Assembly (NCBI GenBank): GCA_944391075.1
Contig: CALXSG010000009.1
Span: 1 to 49,285, forward strand
DNA: 49,285 nucleotides
Reading direction: 5' to 3'
Source: an uncultured Rickettsiales bacterium
GTDB taxonomy: Bacteria; Pseudomonadota; Alphaproteobacteria; Rickettsiales; UBA1997
The notes under the pieces are model-generated. The model was not told the origin of the DNA and ran no database searches. It saw only the letters and a list, made by a program, of their open reading frames with translations. Every line of letters starts with the position of its first letter. Within the stretch, counting starts at the first letter, position 1. This document shows, piece by piece, positions 41,263 through 49,219 of the stretch. The position numbers and the translations under genes were made by a program.

Positions 41263-43026
41263 TTATTTTAAGGTATCAACAATATCTTTTGTAATCAATT
41301 CTTTTGTTAAATGATATTTATTATATAATTCATCTAAATTTATCCTATCAGCAAATTCTTTTTCAGCTCCATAATTCAAGACTTTTATATTAGAATTTCC
41401 ATAATATGATGCAATTTTTTGACCAAAACCACCTTCAATAATACCATCTTCAAGGGTGATTACTATTTTGTGATTTTTCTTTAAATCTTCTAACATTTTT
41501 TTATCTAAACCACTAATAAATCTAGGATTAATTAAAGTTGCATTAATATCGTGTTTTTTTAATTCTTTCTTTACATTCTCACCTAATTCAAAGAAATTTC
41601 CAACAGCTATAATTGCAACATCTTTTCCTTCATCAACAATCTTAAATTTATTTAATTTTGAATAATCTGTATTATCCTTAATACCTGCACTTTTTAATTC
41701 AACATAAGGAACTCTAATTGCAACAGAATAATCTTTATTTTTATTTACCGACCAATCAAGCATAGCTAAATATTCTTCTTTATTTGTTGGTGCTAAATAA
41801 ACAATATTAGGAATATTTGAAATTAGAGGAATATCAAAAATACCTAAATGTGTTGCATCATTACAAGAAATAGTACCCCAATAAATTAAAATTGTAGCTG
41901 GTGTATTATTTAAAGCTAAATCTTGTGATAATTGATCATAAGCTCTTTGAATAAATGAACTTAAAACTTCTAATACTGGTTTTGCCCCATTTTTTGCAAT
42001 ACCTGATGCAAAAGCAACAGCTTGTTGTTCTGCTATACCAACGTCAACATAATGTTTACCTAATTTTTCTCTAATAGCAGGAGTTAAACCACTAGCACCT
42101 GGTGTAGCTGGTGTAATAACAGCAATATTATTTCCTTTTTCAACTTGATCTACTAAATAATCATTTGTAATACTTGTATAAGTTTCTGGCATAACACCTT
42201 CTGGTTTACCTTCATTATCAAGTGTATGTGGCATTATCCAATGATATTTTTCTTTATTTTTTATAGCATATTCTAAACCATGTCCCTTTTCTGTATTTAA
42301 ATGAACTACAACTGGTTTATTAGTATCTTTTACTTTTTTAAATACATCAATTAAATCTTTAATATTATTTCCATTATCAACATAAATATATTCAAAACCT
42401 AATGATTTAAAAATATTGTCTTTTAATTCACCTTTATTCTTTTTTAATTTTTGTAAATGTATATGTAAACCACCTTGATTTTCAGCAATCGACATACCAT
42501 TATCATTTACTATAATAATAAAATTGCTATTCAAAACTGCTGCATTATTTAACCCCTCATAAGCTTCACCACCTGTGAGTGAACCATCACCAATAATTGC
42601 AATAACATTTTCTTTATCGCCATTTATATCTCTTGCTTTCGCAAGTCCTGTTGCTAAACTAATAGAAGTAGAAGTATGACCTATTTTAAATAAATCATAT
42701 TCACTTTCTTCTGGAGCTGTAAAACCTGTATATTTATGATAATTTTTTTCATCAATAAAACCATCTTTCCTACCTGTTAAAATTTTATGTGTATAACATT
42801 GATGAGCTATATCAAAAACAATTTTATCTTTTGGTGCATCAAAAACATAATGCAAAGCAATAGTAGCCTCTAAAAAACCTAAATTAGGCGCCATATGTCC
42901 ACCTGTTGCATTTACTTTTTTAATTATTAGTTCTCTAATTTCATCAGCTAATTCATTCATATCACTTAAAGATAATTCTTTTAAATCCTTAGGTGAATTT
43001 ATTTTATTTAAAATTTCTGTATTCAT
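41263..43026 (-). CDS. DXS-like thiamine-diphosphate enzyme
   Basis: 587 residues from Met at 43026, which has an AAGGG ribosome site; an upstream in-frame ATG at 43089 adds 21 unlikely residues. It has the 1-deoxyxylulose-5-phosphate synthase layout: thiamine-binding GDGSLTGGEAYEGLNNAA with NDNG, the pyrimidine-binding domain with DVGIAEQQAV, and a C-terminal domain with TLEDGIIEGGFG. It differs from housekeeping Dxs: EQQAV replaces EQHAV, and YWGTISCNDATHLG stands where RxGxxGxDGxTHxG is usual, losing the substrate-phosphate arginine. It may be a paralogue with another acyl-transfer substrate. It follows the flavodoxin gene by 81 bases. Confidence 0.8.
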   Translation of the reverse strand: MNTEILNKINSPKDLKELSLSDMNELADEIRELIIKKVNATGGHMAPNLGFLEATIALHYVFDAPKDKIVFDIAHQCYTHKILTGRKDGFIDEKNYHKYTGFTAPEESEYDLFKIGHTSTSISLATGLAKARDINGDKENVIAIIGDGSLTGGEAYEGLNNAAVLNSNFIIIVNDNGMSIAENQGGLHIHLQKLKKNKGELKDNIFKSLGFEYIYVDNGNNIKDLIDVFKKVKDTNKPVVVHLNTEKGHGLEYAIKNKEKYHWIMPHTLDNEGKPEGVMPETYTSITNDYLVDQVEKGNNIAVITPATPGASGLTPAIREKLGKHYVDVGIAEQQAVAFASGIAKNGAKPVLEVLSSFIQRAYDQLSQDLALNNTPATILIYWGTISCNDATHLGIFDIPLISNIPNIVYLAPTNKEEYLAMLDWSVNKNKDYSVAIRVPYVELKSAGIKDNTDYSKLNKFKIVDEGKDVAIIAVGNFFELGENVKKELKKHDINATLINPRFISGLDKKMLEDLKKNHKIVITLEDGIIEGGFGQKIASYYGNSNIKVLNYGAEKEFADRINLDELYNKYHLTKELITKDIVDTLK

Positions 43027-43107
43027 AATAACCCTTTTTATTAATATAATATCTAGTAATATATTTAATTTTTTATAACAAAATTTCAATAATTATCATG
43101 AAAAAAA

Positions 43108-43659
43108 TTAATTATTATTATTTATATTCAAAAGCCATTTATCTAAATTATTTTTTGAATTACCATATGTAATAAAAGCATTTTTATCAACATCGCAACC
43201 ATTACATAATTTAGCTAAATCCTCAATAGTATTTTGTTTTCCACCACCGCCATTTGTGATAAAAGGAATAACTTTTTTTCCTGATAAATCATTTTCTTTT
43301 AAAAAGCTCATAACAGGCAAAGCAATAGTTCCCCACCAATTAGGCGAACCAATAAAAATAACATCATATTTTTCAATATTTTCAACTTTATTTTTCAATT
43401 TAGGCAAATTGCCATTTTTTAAATCTTCCTTTGCTTGTTCCACTAACTCATTATAATTATCAGTATATGGTGTAGCAAGTTCAATCTTAAAAACATCACC
43501 GCCAACTTTTTCATGAATAGCATTTGCAACACTTTCTGTATTACCACTACGAGAATAATAAACAATTAAAATATTTTTATTTTCCATATTTTCTGCCCAT
43601 ATATTGTTAATAAACAAAGTCATAAAAAATAAAATTAAATAAAATATTTTTCTTTTCAT
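43108..43659 (-). CDS. Exported flavodoxin-family protein
   Basis: 183 residues: signal peptide (residues 1-22, ending IWAEN), then a flavodoxin domain. The FMN phosphate loop is YYSRSGNTESVA (about 34-45), and the flavin-side aromatic loop is FIGSPNWWGTIALPVMSFL with a third segment ITNGGGGKQNT. The ATG follows an ideal AGGAGG ribosome site. It is the last gene of a four-gene run after the cyclophilin-like gene (8-base gap). Export is unusual for FMN-binding flavodoxins. It resembles the flavodoxin at 48584 in its layout but not in its N-terminus. Confidence 0.88.
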   Translation of the reverse strand: MKRKIFYLILFFMTLFINNIWAENMENKNILIVYYSRSGNTESVANAIHEKVGGDVFKIELATPYTDNYNELVEQAKEDLKNGNLPKLKNKVENIEKYDVIFIGSPNWWGTIALPVMSFLKENDLSGKKVIPFITNGGGGKQNTIEDLAKLCNGCDVDKNAFITYGNSKNNLDKWLLNINNNN

Positions 43660-43667
43660 TTTACCTC

Positions 43668-44114
43668 CTAATTGTTAATAATCTCAATTTTAGCTTCAAA
43701 ATCGCTTTTTTGAGAAGATAAAAATTCTAAACCACTAACAACTTCACCTAATGGTATTAAATTGCTATCAAGCTTGTTATTGACATCCTTATAAAAAATT
43801 CCCATATTTCCCCAAGGTGCATAAATAAACATTTTTCCAGCTTTTGCAATCATGCCCCTTTCTGCATTTTTTAAATTTAAAGATTTTGGCAAATCTGTAA
43901 TTTTTTCTTGATTAGCAAAATCACTAAATTTAAAACTTGCAGGCAAAAATTCTAAAAATTGTTTAGAAACTTCATTATCATAAACAAGAATTATGACTTC
44001 CTTATTATCAAAACTTAATTTTATTTTCATACTATTTTTAACATTATTGGCAAATAATAAATTATTAAAACTACTAAAAAATATAATTAAAATTAATATT
44101 ATTTTTTTAATCAT
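43668..44114 (-). CDS. Exported cyclophilin-like protein
   Basis: 148 residues with a signal peptide (residues 1-22, ending LLFAN). The body matches the small cyclophilin-like family found next to flavodoxins: MKIKLSFDNKEVIILVYDNEVSKQFLEFLP, FSDFANQEKI and FIYAPWGNMGIFYKD. Peptidyl-prolyl isomerase activity is not established for that family. It lies between the carboxymuconolactone-decarboxylase-like gene (10 bases upstream) and the flavodoxin gene (8 bases downstream), so is very likely in the same transcript. Confidence 0.8.
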   Translation of the reverse strand: MIKKIILILIIFFSSFNNLLFANNVKNSMKIKLSFDNKEVIILVYDNEVSKQFLEFLPASFKFSDFANQEKITDLPKSLNLKNAERGMIAKAGKMFIYAPWGNMGIFYKDVNNKLDSNLIPLGEVVSGLEFLSSQKSDFEAKIEIINN

Positions 44115-44124
44115 ATTTATCTTT

Positions 44125-44982
44125 TTAATTAATTTCTTCCATAATATTTAAAGCATTAAACACATTGGGAAAACCGATATAAGGAATTAAATGAACTAAT
44201 GTTGCAGTTATAACTTCTTTACTATTTCCAACTTTTAAATTTCCTATTATATGTGATTTTATTTGAGTATCATTATTATTAGTAGTTAAAGCAACTAATA
44301 TCATTAATTCTCTTGTTTTAATATCAAGCCCATTTCTTGTATAAAAATCACCAAAAGCAAAACTTGTTAAAAATTCAGGAACAAAATTATTAAAGTTTGC
44401 AGGTAAATTTTTATATTTTTCTTTAATTTCATCACCATATATTGGTTCTTGTATTGCTAAACCTTTTTCGTGTCTGTTTTTATCATCAGTAGTGCCTTGA
44501 TTTTCCATAGGTAATTTTATATTTTTTTGTTTAAAAACTTCATTCATAACATTTACAGCATTTAAAGTTTTAGGAAAACCGATAAAAGGTGCTAATTGAT
44601 ATATAGCCTCTCTAATTTCAATAGGTTCTAGACCAATATTTAAACCTGCATTTATATGAGAATTAAGTTGTGGCAAAGTTTGCATAGTAGCCAATGCAAC
44701 AATAGTAGTTAATTCTCTTGTTTTGTCATCAATTACACCACTATTAAACACATCACTAAATATTGATTTTCTTAAAATCAACATCAATTCAGGATCTGTC
44801 TCCTTTTCTGGTTCTGGATAAGAATTAAATAATTCTTTATATTTTTCATTACTTAATTCAAGTTTGTTTTTATTACTCATAATATTTTCCATTTTTGTTT
44901 TATTTTTATAAAAACAAGGTATAGTGATAACTATTGTTATCACTATACACATTAAAATTAAAGCAATAATATTTCTCTTCAT
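44125..44982 (-). CDS. Membrane-anchored carboxymuconolactone decarboxylase-like protein (two domains)
   Basis: 285 residues. N-terminal membrane helix (residues 5-24), then two tandem CMD/AhpD-like domains: the first with TRELTTIVALATMQTL and HINAGLNIGLEPIEIREAI, the second with TRELMILVALTTN and HIIGNLKVGNSKEVITATLVH, each ending in a PFIGFP or PYIGFP motif. Neither has the CxxC of AhpD, so peroxiredoxin-reductase-type activity is unlikely; decarboxylase or isomerase-like roles are possible. It begins one base after the hydrolase stop. Internal ATGs at 44889 and 44877 would give a soluble form, but only a weak GGAAA site precedes one of them. Confidence 0.8.
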   Translation of the reverse strand: MKRNIIALILMCIVITIVITIPCFYKNKTKMENIMSNKNKLELSNEKYKELFNSYPEPEKETDPELMLILRKSIFSDVFNSGVIDDKTRELTTIVALATMQTLPQLNSHINAGLNIGLEPIEIREAIYQLAPFIGFPKTLNAVNVMNEVFKQKNIKLPMENQGTTDDKNRHEKGLAIQEPIYGDEIKEKYKNLPANFNNFVPEFLTSFAFGDFYTRNGLDIKTRELMILVALTTNNNDTQIKSHIIGNLKVGNSKEVITATLVHLIPYIGFPNVFNALNIMEEIN

Positions 44983-44983
44983 A

Positions 44984-46027
44984 TTATTTTAAATTTTTAT
45001 TAAAAAATTCTATAATTTTATCAAAAGGTATTTTTTCCATATTATCATAAAGATCAGTATGGTTTGCTCCTTCAATAATTAATAATTCCTTATTATCACC
45101 TTTTAGTTTTTTAAAAGCATCTTCACTAAAATAACGACTATGCGCTTTTTCACCATGAATCATTAAAACAGGAGTTTTAATTTCACTACTATATGCAAGA
45201 ATTGGCATATTGATAAAAGAAAGTGATGAAGTCATATTCCAACCACCATTAGAATTTATGGATCTAGAGTGAAAGCCTCTTTCTGTTTTATAATAGTTAA
45301 AATAATCTTGTACATATTGTGGTTCTTTTCCTGTTAATTTATCAGGCAAGCCTTGTGCAATTAGATATTTTCCACTTTTAGCATCAGCTGTTCTTTGTTT
45401 GTTAAGTTGTTCTTTTAATTTATATCTGTCTTCTTCTTTCATTGAATCAAAATAGCCGTTTGCATTTACTCTACTCATATCATACATTGTAGATGTAACA
45501 ACAGCTTTTACTCTTGTATCCATACTTGCATCATTTAAAGCAAAACCACCAAAACCACAAATACCAATTAAACCAATTTTATTTTCATCAACTTCTGGTA
45601 ATGTGCTTAAATAATCCACTGCTGCACTAAAATCTTCTGTATTAATATCAGGAGAAGCAACATTTCGTGGTTCGCCCCCACTTTCACCTGTATAAGATGC
45701 GTCAAAAGCAAGAGTAATATAACCTTGTTCCGCCATTGTTTGCGCATACAAACCTGATGCTTGTTCTTTAACTGCACCAAATGGACCAGAGACAGCTATT
45801 GCAGGCAATTTTCCTTCACCTTTATTTTTAGGTGTATATAAATCACCAACTAATTCAATTCCATAACGATTTTTAAATTTAACTTTTTTTACATTAACTT
45901 TATCACTTTTATCAAAAACTTTATCCCATTTAGTATCGGTATCTAAATTTTTTGAACTACCAACCTCCGGCATAGCCATAAATATACTTAATGCCAACGA
46001 ACTACAAATTAAAGATTTCATAAACAT
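44984..46027 (-). CDS. Exported alpha/beta hydrolase (dienelactone-hydrolase-like)
   Basis: 347 residues from ATG at 46027; the longer frame starts with TTG at 46039 and a second ATG lies at 46021. Signal peptide at the N-terminus (MFMKSLICSSLALSIFMAMP). The catalytic nucleophile is in LIGICGFGGFAL, where Cys replaces the usual Ser, as in dienelactone hydrolase. GVPF-like loops: AFDASYTGESGG near residue 100, and histidine in EGANHTDLYDN. It starts the first redox operon, 64 bases after a pair of 22-bp-spaced direct repeats. Substrate unknown. Confidence 0.8.
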   Translation of the reverse strand: MFMKSLICSSLALSIFMAMPEVGSSKNLDTDTKWDKVFDKSDKVNVKKVKFKNRYGIELVGDLYTPKNKGEGKLPAIAVSGPFGAVKEQASGLYAQTMAEQGYITLAFDASYTGESGGEPRNVASPDINTEDFSAAVDYLSTLPEVDENKIGLIGICGFGGFALNDASMDTRVKAVVTSTMYDMSRVNANGYFDSMKEEDRYKLKEQLNKQRTADAKSGKYLIAQGLPDKLTGKEPQYVQDYFNYYKTERGFHSRSINSNGGWNMTSSLSFINMPILAYSSEIKTPVLMIHGEKAHSRYFSEDAFKKLKGDNKELLIIEGANHTDLYDNMEKIPFDKIIEFFNKNLK

Positions 46028-46090
46028 ATTTAAATACAAAGTTATTAATATAATTTTATATTAACTTTATATTTAAAATAATAGTATTCA

Positions 46091-46123
46091 AAATAGTCCA
46101 AAAAGTTTATAAAAATAGTTCAA
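46091..46123 (-). promoter_or_regulatory. Direct repeats (putative activator site) upstream of hydrolase operon
   Basis: On the minus strand TTGAACTATTT (46123-46113) and TTGGACTATTT (46101-46091) are spaced 22 bp, i.e. two helical turns. The same pair lies upstream of the cupin operon at 47411-47443. The spacing is typical of AraC-family sites, but no such regulator is encoded in the window. Confidence 0.55.
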
Positions 46124-46161
46124 AATTATTAATTATTTTCACGATTATTTTTTAATAAAAA

Positions 46162-46211
46162 AACGAGCAATAAAAAACAATTAGTCTTATATGATTTTAT
46201 CATTGCTCGTT
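46162..46211 (-). terminator. Terminator after the FMN-reductase-like gene
   Basis: A 10-bp perfect stem (46162-46171 AACGAGCAAT with 46202-46211) holds a 30-base loop that itself contains a short AT-rich fold. Read on the minus strand it is followed by seven Ts. It separates the two minus-strand operons and lies ahead of the hydrolase operon's direct repeats. Confidence 0.8.
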
Positions 46212-46270
46212 AATAAAAATATTTAATAATATTTTAATTTTATTATTTTAAAGTTCAATAATTTTATATT

Positions 46271-46807
46271 TTAAATATTCTTTCCCATTTCATATGCTTC
46301 TTGCATAGCTTTTGTTTTTTGAATTTCACCCATTTGCCATACACCTGTTCCATAAATAATACCTTTTTCACGTGGATTATTCAAACAATCATCAGTAAAG
46401 CCCCTTAAACTTTCAACTATTTTATCTAAACTGCTTTTTCTACCATCTGCACTTGTTATTATAAAATAAAAATCTTTATTTGATATTTCTTGATATCTAG
46501 GAACGGTCCTATCAATAAATGTTTTTAATTGTCCACTCATTCCATAAAAGTAAGTAGGAGTAGCTAATACTATTACATCAGCTTCAACCATTTTATTCAA
46601 CATTTCTTCCATATCATCTTTTTGCACACATTTATGTGTTGTATTGCAAGTGCCACAACCAGTGCAAAAATTTAATTTCTTTTCTGCTAATCTTATTTTT
46701 TCAACCTGATTACCACTTTCTTCTGCACCTTTCATAAATTCATTACATAAAGTGTCAGAATTTCCATTTTTTCTAGGACTTCCTGAAATTATTAAAACTT
46801 TTTTCAT
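46271..46807 (-). CDS. NADPH-dependent FMN reductase/flavodoxin-family protein
   Basis: 178 residues, cytosolic (no signal). The flavin phosphate loop is SGSPRKNGNSD (about 8-18), a cysteine cluster CTGCGTCNTTHKC lies at about 48-60, and TPTYFYGMSGQLKTFIDR at about 85-102 completes the family pattern. The cluster may bind a metal or iron-sulfur centre, as in iron-sulfur flavoproteins, though the spacing is not identical. It follows the cupin gene by 30 bases, and a strong terminator lies just beyond. Likely electron donor or acceptor for the module (inference). Confidence 0.85.
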   Translation of the reverse strand: MKKVLIISGSPRKNGNSDTLCNEFMKGAEESGNQVEKIRLAEKKLNFCTGCGTCNTTHKCVQKDDMEEMLNKMVEADVIVLATPTYFYGMSGQLKTFIDRTVPRYQEISNKDFYFIITSADGRKSSLDKIVESLRGFTDDCLNNPREKGIIYGTGVWQMGEIQKTKAMQEAYEMGKNI

Positions 46808-46837
46808 AATGTTTACCTTTTGTTATTAATAAAAATC

Positions 46838-47350
46838 TTATTTATACTCTTCATCACTTACAGGTTCTAACCATGTTGCTGTATTATTAGGAATGTTTGT
46901 TTCAATAGAAATATGAGTAAACCAAGAATCAGGACTTGCACCATGCCAATGTTCTACATCGGGAGCTATTTTTACTACATTGCCTTTTTTTAATATTTGA
47001 ATTTCTTTTCCTTTTTCTTGATATCTTCCTTCACCATCTATAACTAAAAGTATTTGTCCACCACTATGTTTATGCCAATTTGTTCTAGCACCAGGTTCAA
47101 ATGTGACATTTCCAATGGAGCTATTAAAAATATCATCTTTTTCAACTAACATTTTTAAATATGTTTGACCTGTAAAAAATTCTCCATATGGATTTTTTTC
47201 ACCTTTTTCAAAAATAGTATTTATATTTTCGTTTTTTGACATAATTTTTTCTCCTTTAATACAATTGATTTTACAACAAATAAAACAAGATAATACAATT
47301 AAAACACAAATAAAAATGATTGATAAAATAATTTTTTTATTTTTTTTCAT
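46838..47350 (-). CDS. Cupin-domain protein with optional membrane/lipoprotein N-terminus
   Basis: 170 residues from 47350, or 134 from Met37 at 47242. The cupin core has GARTNWHKHSGGQILLVIDG (metal ligands His, His, and Gln/Glu), then VEHWHGASPDSWFTHISIE and a WLEPVSDEEYK end that is typical of small gut-bacterial cupins beside flavodoxins. The long form has a membrane helix and a lipobox-like VLSC. The short form has an ideal ribosome site (AAAGGAG, 8 bases before ATG) that the long start lacks. The other module members are mostly exported, which favours the long form; both may be made. It begins the second operon, 61 bases after direct repeats at 47411. Confidence 0.8.
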   Translation of the reverse strand: MKKNKKIILSIIFICVLIVLSCFICCKINCIKGEKIMSKNENINTIFEKGEKNPYGEFFTGQTYLKMLVEKDDIFNSSIGNVTFEPGARTNWHKHSGGQILLVIDGEGRYQEKGKEIQILKKGNVVKIAPDVEHWHGASPDSWFTHISIETNIPNNTATWLEPVSDEEYK

Positions 47351-47410
47351 AAATTAATTTATTATTAATATATTTTTATAATAAATCAAAAAATAAAAAC
47401 AAAGTAATAT

Positions 47411-47443
47411 AAAAAGTCCAAAAAATTTATAAAAAAGGTTCAA
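47411..47443 (-). promoter_or_regulatory. Direct repeats (putative activator site) upstream of cupin operon
   Basis: On the minus strand TTGAACCTTTT (47443-47433) and TTGGACTTTTT (47421-47411) are 22 bp apart, the same motif and spacing as at 46091-46123. The distance to the translation start (61 bases to 47350) is also nearly the same as in the other copy. Confidence 0.55.
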
Positions 47444-47461
47444 AAAATATTTATTTTAATC

Positions 47462-47515
47462 TTGACTATAAAAAAATAATAATTTAATATATACTGTATA
47501 GGGGTATAATGTATA
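47462..47515 (+). promoter_or_regulatory. Promoter and CsoR-like operator for the metallothionein-like gene
   Basis: TTGACT (47462-47467) and TAATAT (47485-47490) are 17 bases apart. Overlapping the -10 end is a 26-bp dyad, 47490-47515: outer arms TATAC and GTATA, inner arms TATA and TATA, around a GGGG core. All ten outer and eight inner positions are symmetric. This is the pattern seen at CsoR/RcnR-type metal operators. A CsoR-like gene lies 250 bases downstream. Confidence 0.65.
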
Positions 47516-47537
47516 TTAATTAATAATGAGGTAAAAA

Positions 47538-47687
47538 ATGACTGATAATAAAAATTGTAATTGCAGTCCTGATTGTACATGCGGTTGTCAAGAAGGCAAA
47601 GAATGTACTTGTGGAAATACTTGTGATTCTACTTGTACATGTGGTTGTCAAGAAGGCAAAGAATGCACCTGCAATGATAAAAAATAA
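47538..47687 (+). CDS. Cys-rich metallothionein-like small protein
   Basis: Open frame of 49 residues preceded by GAGGT (47528-47532). Thirteen of 49 residues are Cys, with no aromatic residues. It contains two copies of CTCGCQEGKECTC (residues 13-25 and 33-45), separated by a short GNTCDST linker; Cys pairs are spaced CxC and CxCxC, as expected for soft-metal cluster binding. It has no signal peptide. It sits under a CsoR-like operator and upstream of the repressor gene, which suggests copper or another thiophilic metal. Not seen as a named family, so bacterial metallothionein-like is a structural description; Cys-rich chaperone is the alternative. Confidence 0.75.
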   Translation: MTDNKNCNCSPDCTCGCQEGKECTCGNTCDSTCTCGCQEGKECTCNDKK

Positions 47688-47704
47688 TATAATATAAATA
47701 TTGA

Positions 47705-47740
47705 TTTTATGATAATAAATAATTATTTATTATCATAAAA
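47705..47740. promoter_or_regulatory. Perfect 36-bp palindrome before csoR
   Basis: A perfect, loopless 36-bp palindrome (18-bp arms, all A/T except one G and one C per arm region) lies between the small Cys-rich gene and csoR, 22 bases before the csoR ATG. There is no T-run after it. It may fold as an RNA hairpin controlling read-through, or bind a protein. Confidence 0.5.
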
Positions 47741-47761
47741 CAAACAATTAAATCATATAAT

Positions 47762-48034
47762 ATGAAATATACAAATCATTCAAAAGAATTGCCAAGAATA
47801 AATAAGATTATAGGTCAACTCAATGGCATAAAAACAATGATTGAAAGCGAAAAAAATTGTATAGAAATATTAATACAATTAAAGGCAGCTAGATCAGCAA
47901 TAAAATCTCTTGAAACCACAATATTGGAACAACACTTGCAACATTGTGTGTTGGATTCTTTTAATGATTCTAATGATAAAAGTAAAAAAATACAAGAGCT
48001 TATAGATTTATTTAAAAAATTTGATATAGATTAA
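47762..48034 (+). CDS. csoR: CsoR/RcnR-family metal-sensing repressor
   Basis: Small all-helical metal-dependent repressor, 90 residues. The metal-site residues of the CsoR type are visible: Cys in KNCIEILIQ at residue 38, and His and Cys in EQHLQHCV (residues about 59-63), with KAARSAIKSLET helix residues between. This C-H-C pattern is typical of copper(I)-sensing members. It lacks the N-terminal His of RcnR. It probably controls the metallothionein-like gene and the operator at 47490, and perhaps its own gene. Confidence 0.85.
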   Translation: MKYTNHSKELPRINKIIGQLNGIKTMIESEKNCIEILIQLKAARSAIKSLETTILEQHLQHCVLDSFNDSNDKSKKIQELIDLFKKFDID

Positions 48035-48114
48035 ACTATGATTTTATTTTAAGACTATTTTTATTGCTTTTAAATTGTTTTATATTATTTTTATAAAAAA
48101 ACAATTTTATCAAA

Positions 48115-48570
48115 ATGAATAAAGGAAATTATACAGAAAGCGAAGTTGAATTAATGGGAATTATCAAAAATTCACTTAATAGATCAAGATTGCAAGAATT
48201 AATTAATTTTGCTAAAAATTCTAATTTTAAAAAAATAGGAATTGCTAATTGTTTATCAATGCAAAAATATGCTGATAAATTAAAAGAAATCCTAACAGAA
48301 AATGGTTTTGAAGTAGTTGCAATAAATTGTAAAAGTAGTGGTTTACAAAATAGTGATTTATTTGGTGAAGATGTTAAAGGTCCATCTTGCGATCCATTAA
48401 GTCAAGCTGACTACTTAAATAGTCAAAATACTGATTTAAATATTAATGTTGGACTTTGTTTAGGACACGGTATTTTATTTGACAAACATTCAAAAGTTCC
48501 TACAACAACTTTTGTAGTAAAAGACTTTGCAACAGATCATTGCAGTATTGAGAATTTAAAAGATAAATAA
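48115..48570 (+). CDS. DUF1847-family metal-binding protein
   Basis: 151 residues. FKKIGIANCLSMQKYADKLKEIL, GFEVVAINCKSSG, GPSCDPLSQADYLN and NINVGLCLGHGILFDKHSKVPTTTFVVKDF match the family. The conserved Cys residues (four) are the putative metal ligands; the biochemical function is not established. No ribosome site precedes ATG. It follows csoR by 80 bases and precedes a flavodoxin gene by 13 bases. Confidence 0.75.
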   Translation: MNKGNYTESEVELMGIIKNSLNRSRLQELINFAKNSNFKKIGIANCLSMQKYADKLKEILTENGFEVVAINCKSSGLQNSDLFGEDVKGPSCDPLSQADYLNSQNTDLNINVGLCLGHGILFDKHSKVPTTTFVVKDFATDHCSIENLKDK

Positions 48571-48583
48571 AAAAGGAGTAAAA

Positions 48584-49210
48584 ATGCTAAAATATTTTAT
48601 ATATTCTTTAATTGCTATTATATTAATAATTGCCATTTCATCAACTATTCATTTATTAAAAGTGAATTCAAAAAATAAAAAAGAAATGGCACAATATATG
48701 TTAGACGAACCAGTGAAATATACTAACAATTTAGGAAAAACATTAGTTATTTACTATTCATTAACAAATAATACAGAAAATATTGCTAAACAAATACAGG
48801 AAATTACAAAAGCTGATATTTATAAAATTGAAACAATAGAAAAAATTAATAACACACCATGGTTTTATTTAACACTAAGAAAACAATTAAAAACAAAACA
48901 ATATCCAGAAATCAAAAAAGATTTTCCTGATTTTAGCAAATACGACACAATTTTTATTGGCAGTCCTGTATGGTGGTACACAATAGCCACACCTATACTT
49001 TCATTTTTAAATCAAGTAGATTTTAAAAACAAAAATGTCATACCATTCTCAACACAAGGAAGCAATTATGGAAAATTTTTTGAAGATTTTAAATCACAAG
49101 CAAAAAATGCTAATATAAAACAAAGTCAATCGTTCAACAATTTATCAAATAAATATGATAATGCTGTAAAAAATAAAATTGTAATGTGGTTGAATAGTTT
49201 AGAGAAATAA
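48584..49210 (+). CDS. Membrane-anchored flavodoxin-family protein
   Basis: 208 residues: membrane helix at about 5-25, linker, then a flavodoxin domain from about residue 48. The FMN loop is IYYSLTNNTENIAKQ; the aromatic loop is IFIGSPVWWYTIATPILSFL, followed by PFSTQGSNYGKFFEDF. The ATG follows an AAGGAG ribosome site. It mirrors the exported flavodoxin at 43108 and sits downstream of the DUF1847-like gene; a hairpin at 49220 follows. A flavodoxin domain held at the membrane could pass electrons to periplasmic proteins (inference). Confidence 0.88.
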   Translation: MLKYFIYSLIAIILIIAISSTIHLLKVNSKNKKEMAQYMLDEPVKYTNNLGKTLVIYYSLTNNTENIAKQIQEITKADIYKIETIEKINNTPWFYLTLRKQLKTKQYPEIKKDFPDFSKYDTIFIGSPVWWYTIATPILSFLNQVDFKNKNVIPFSTQGSNYGKFFEDFKSQAKNANIKQSQSFNNLSNKYDNAVKNKIVMWLNSLEK

Positions 49211-49219
49211 AAAAGTAAC

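Noticed and set aside
43027-43089. Longer start for the DXS-like protein
   Set aside because: The upstream ATG at 43089 adds residues unlike any DXS and lacks a ribosome site; 43026 has AAGGG at good spacing.
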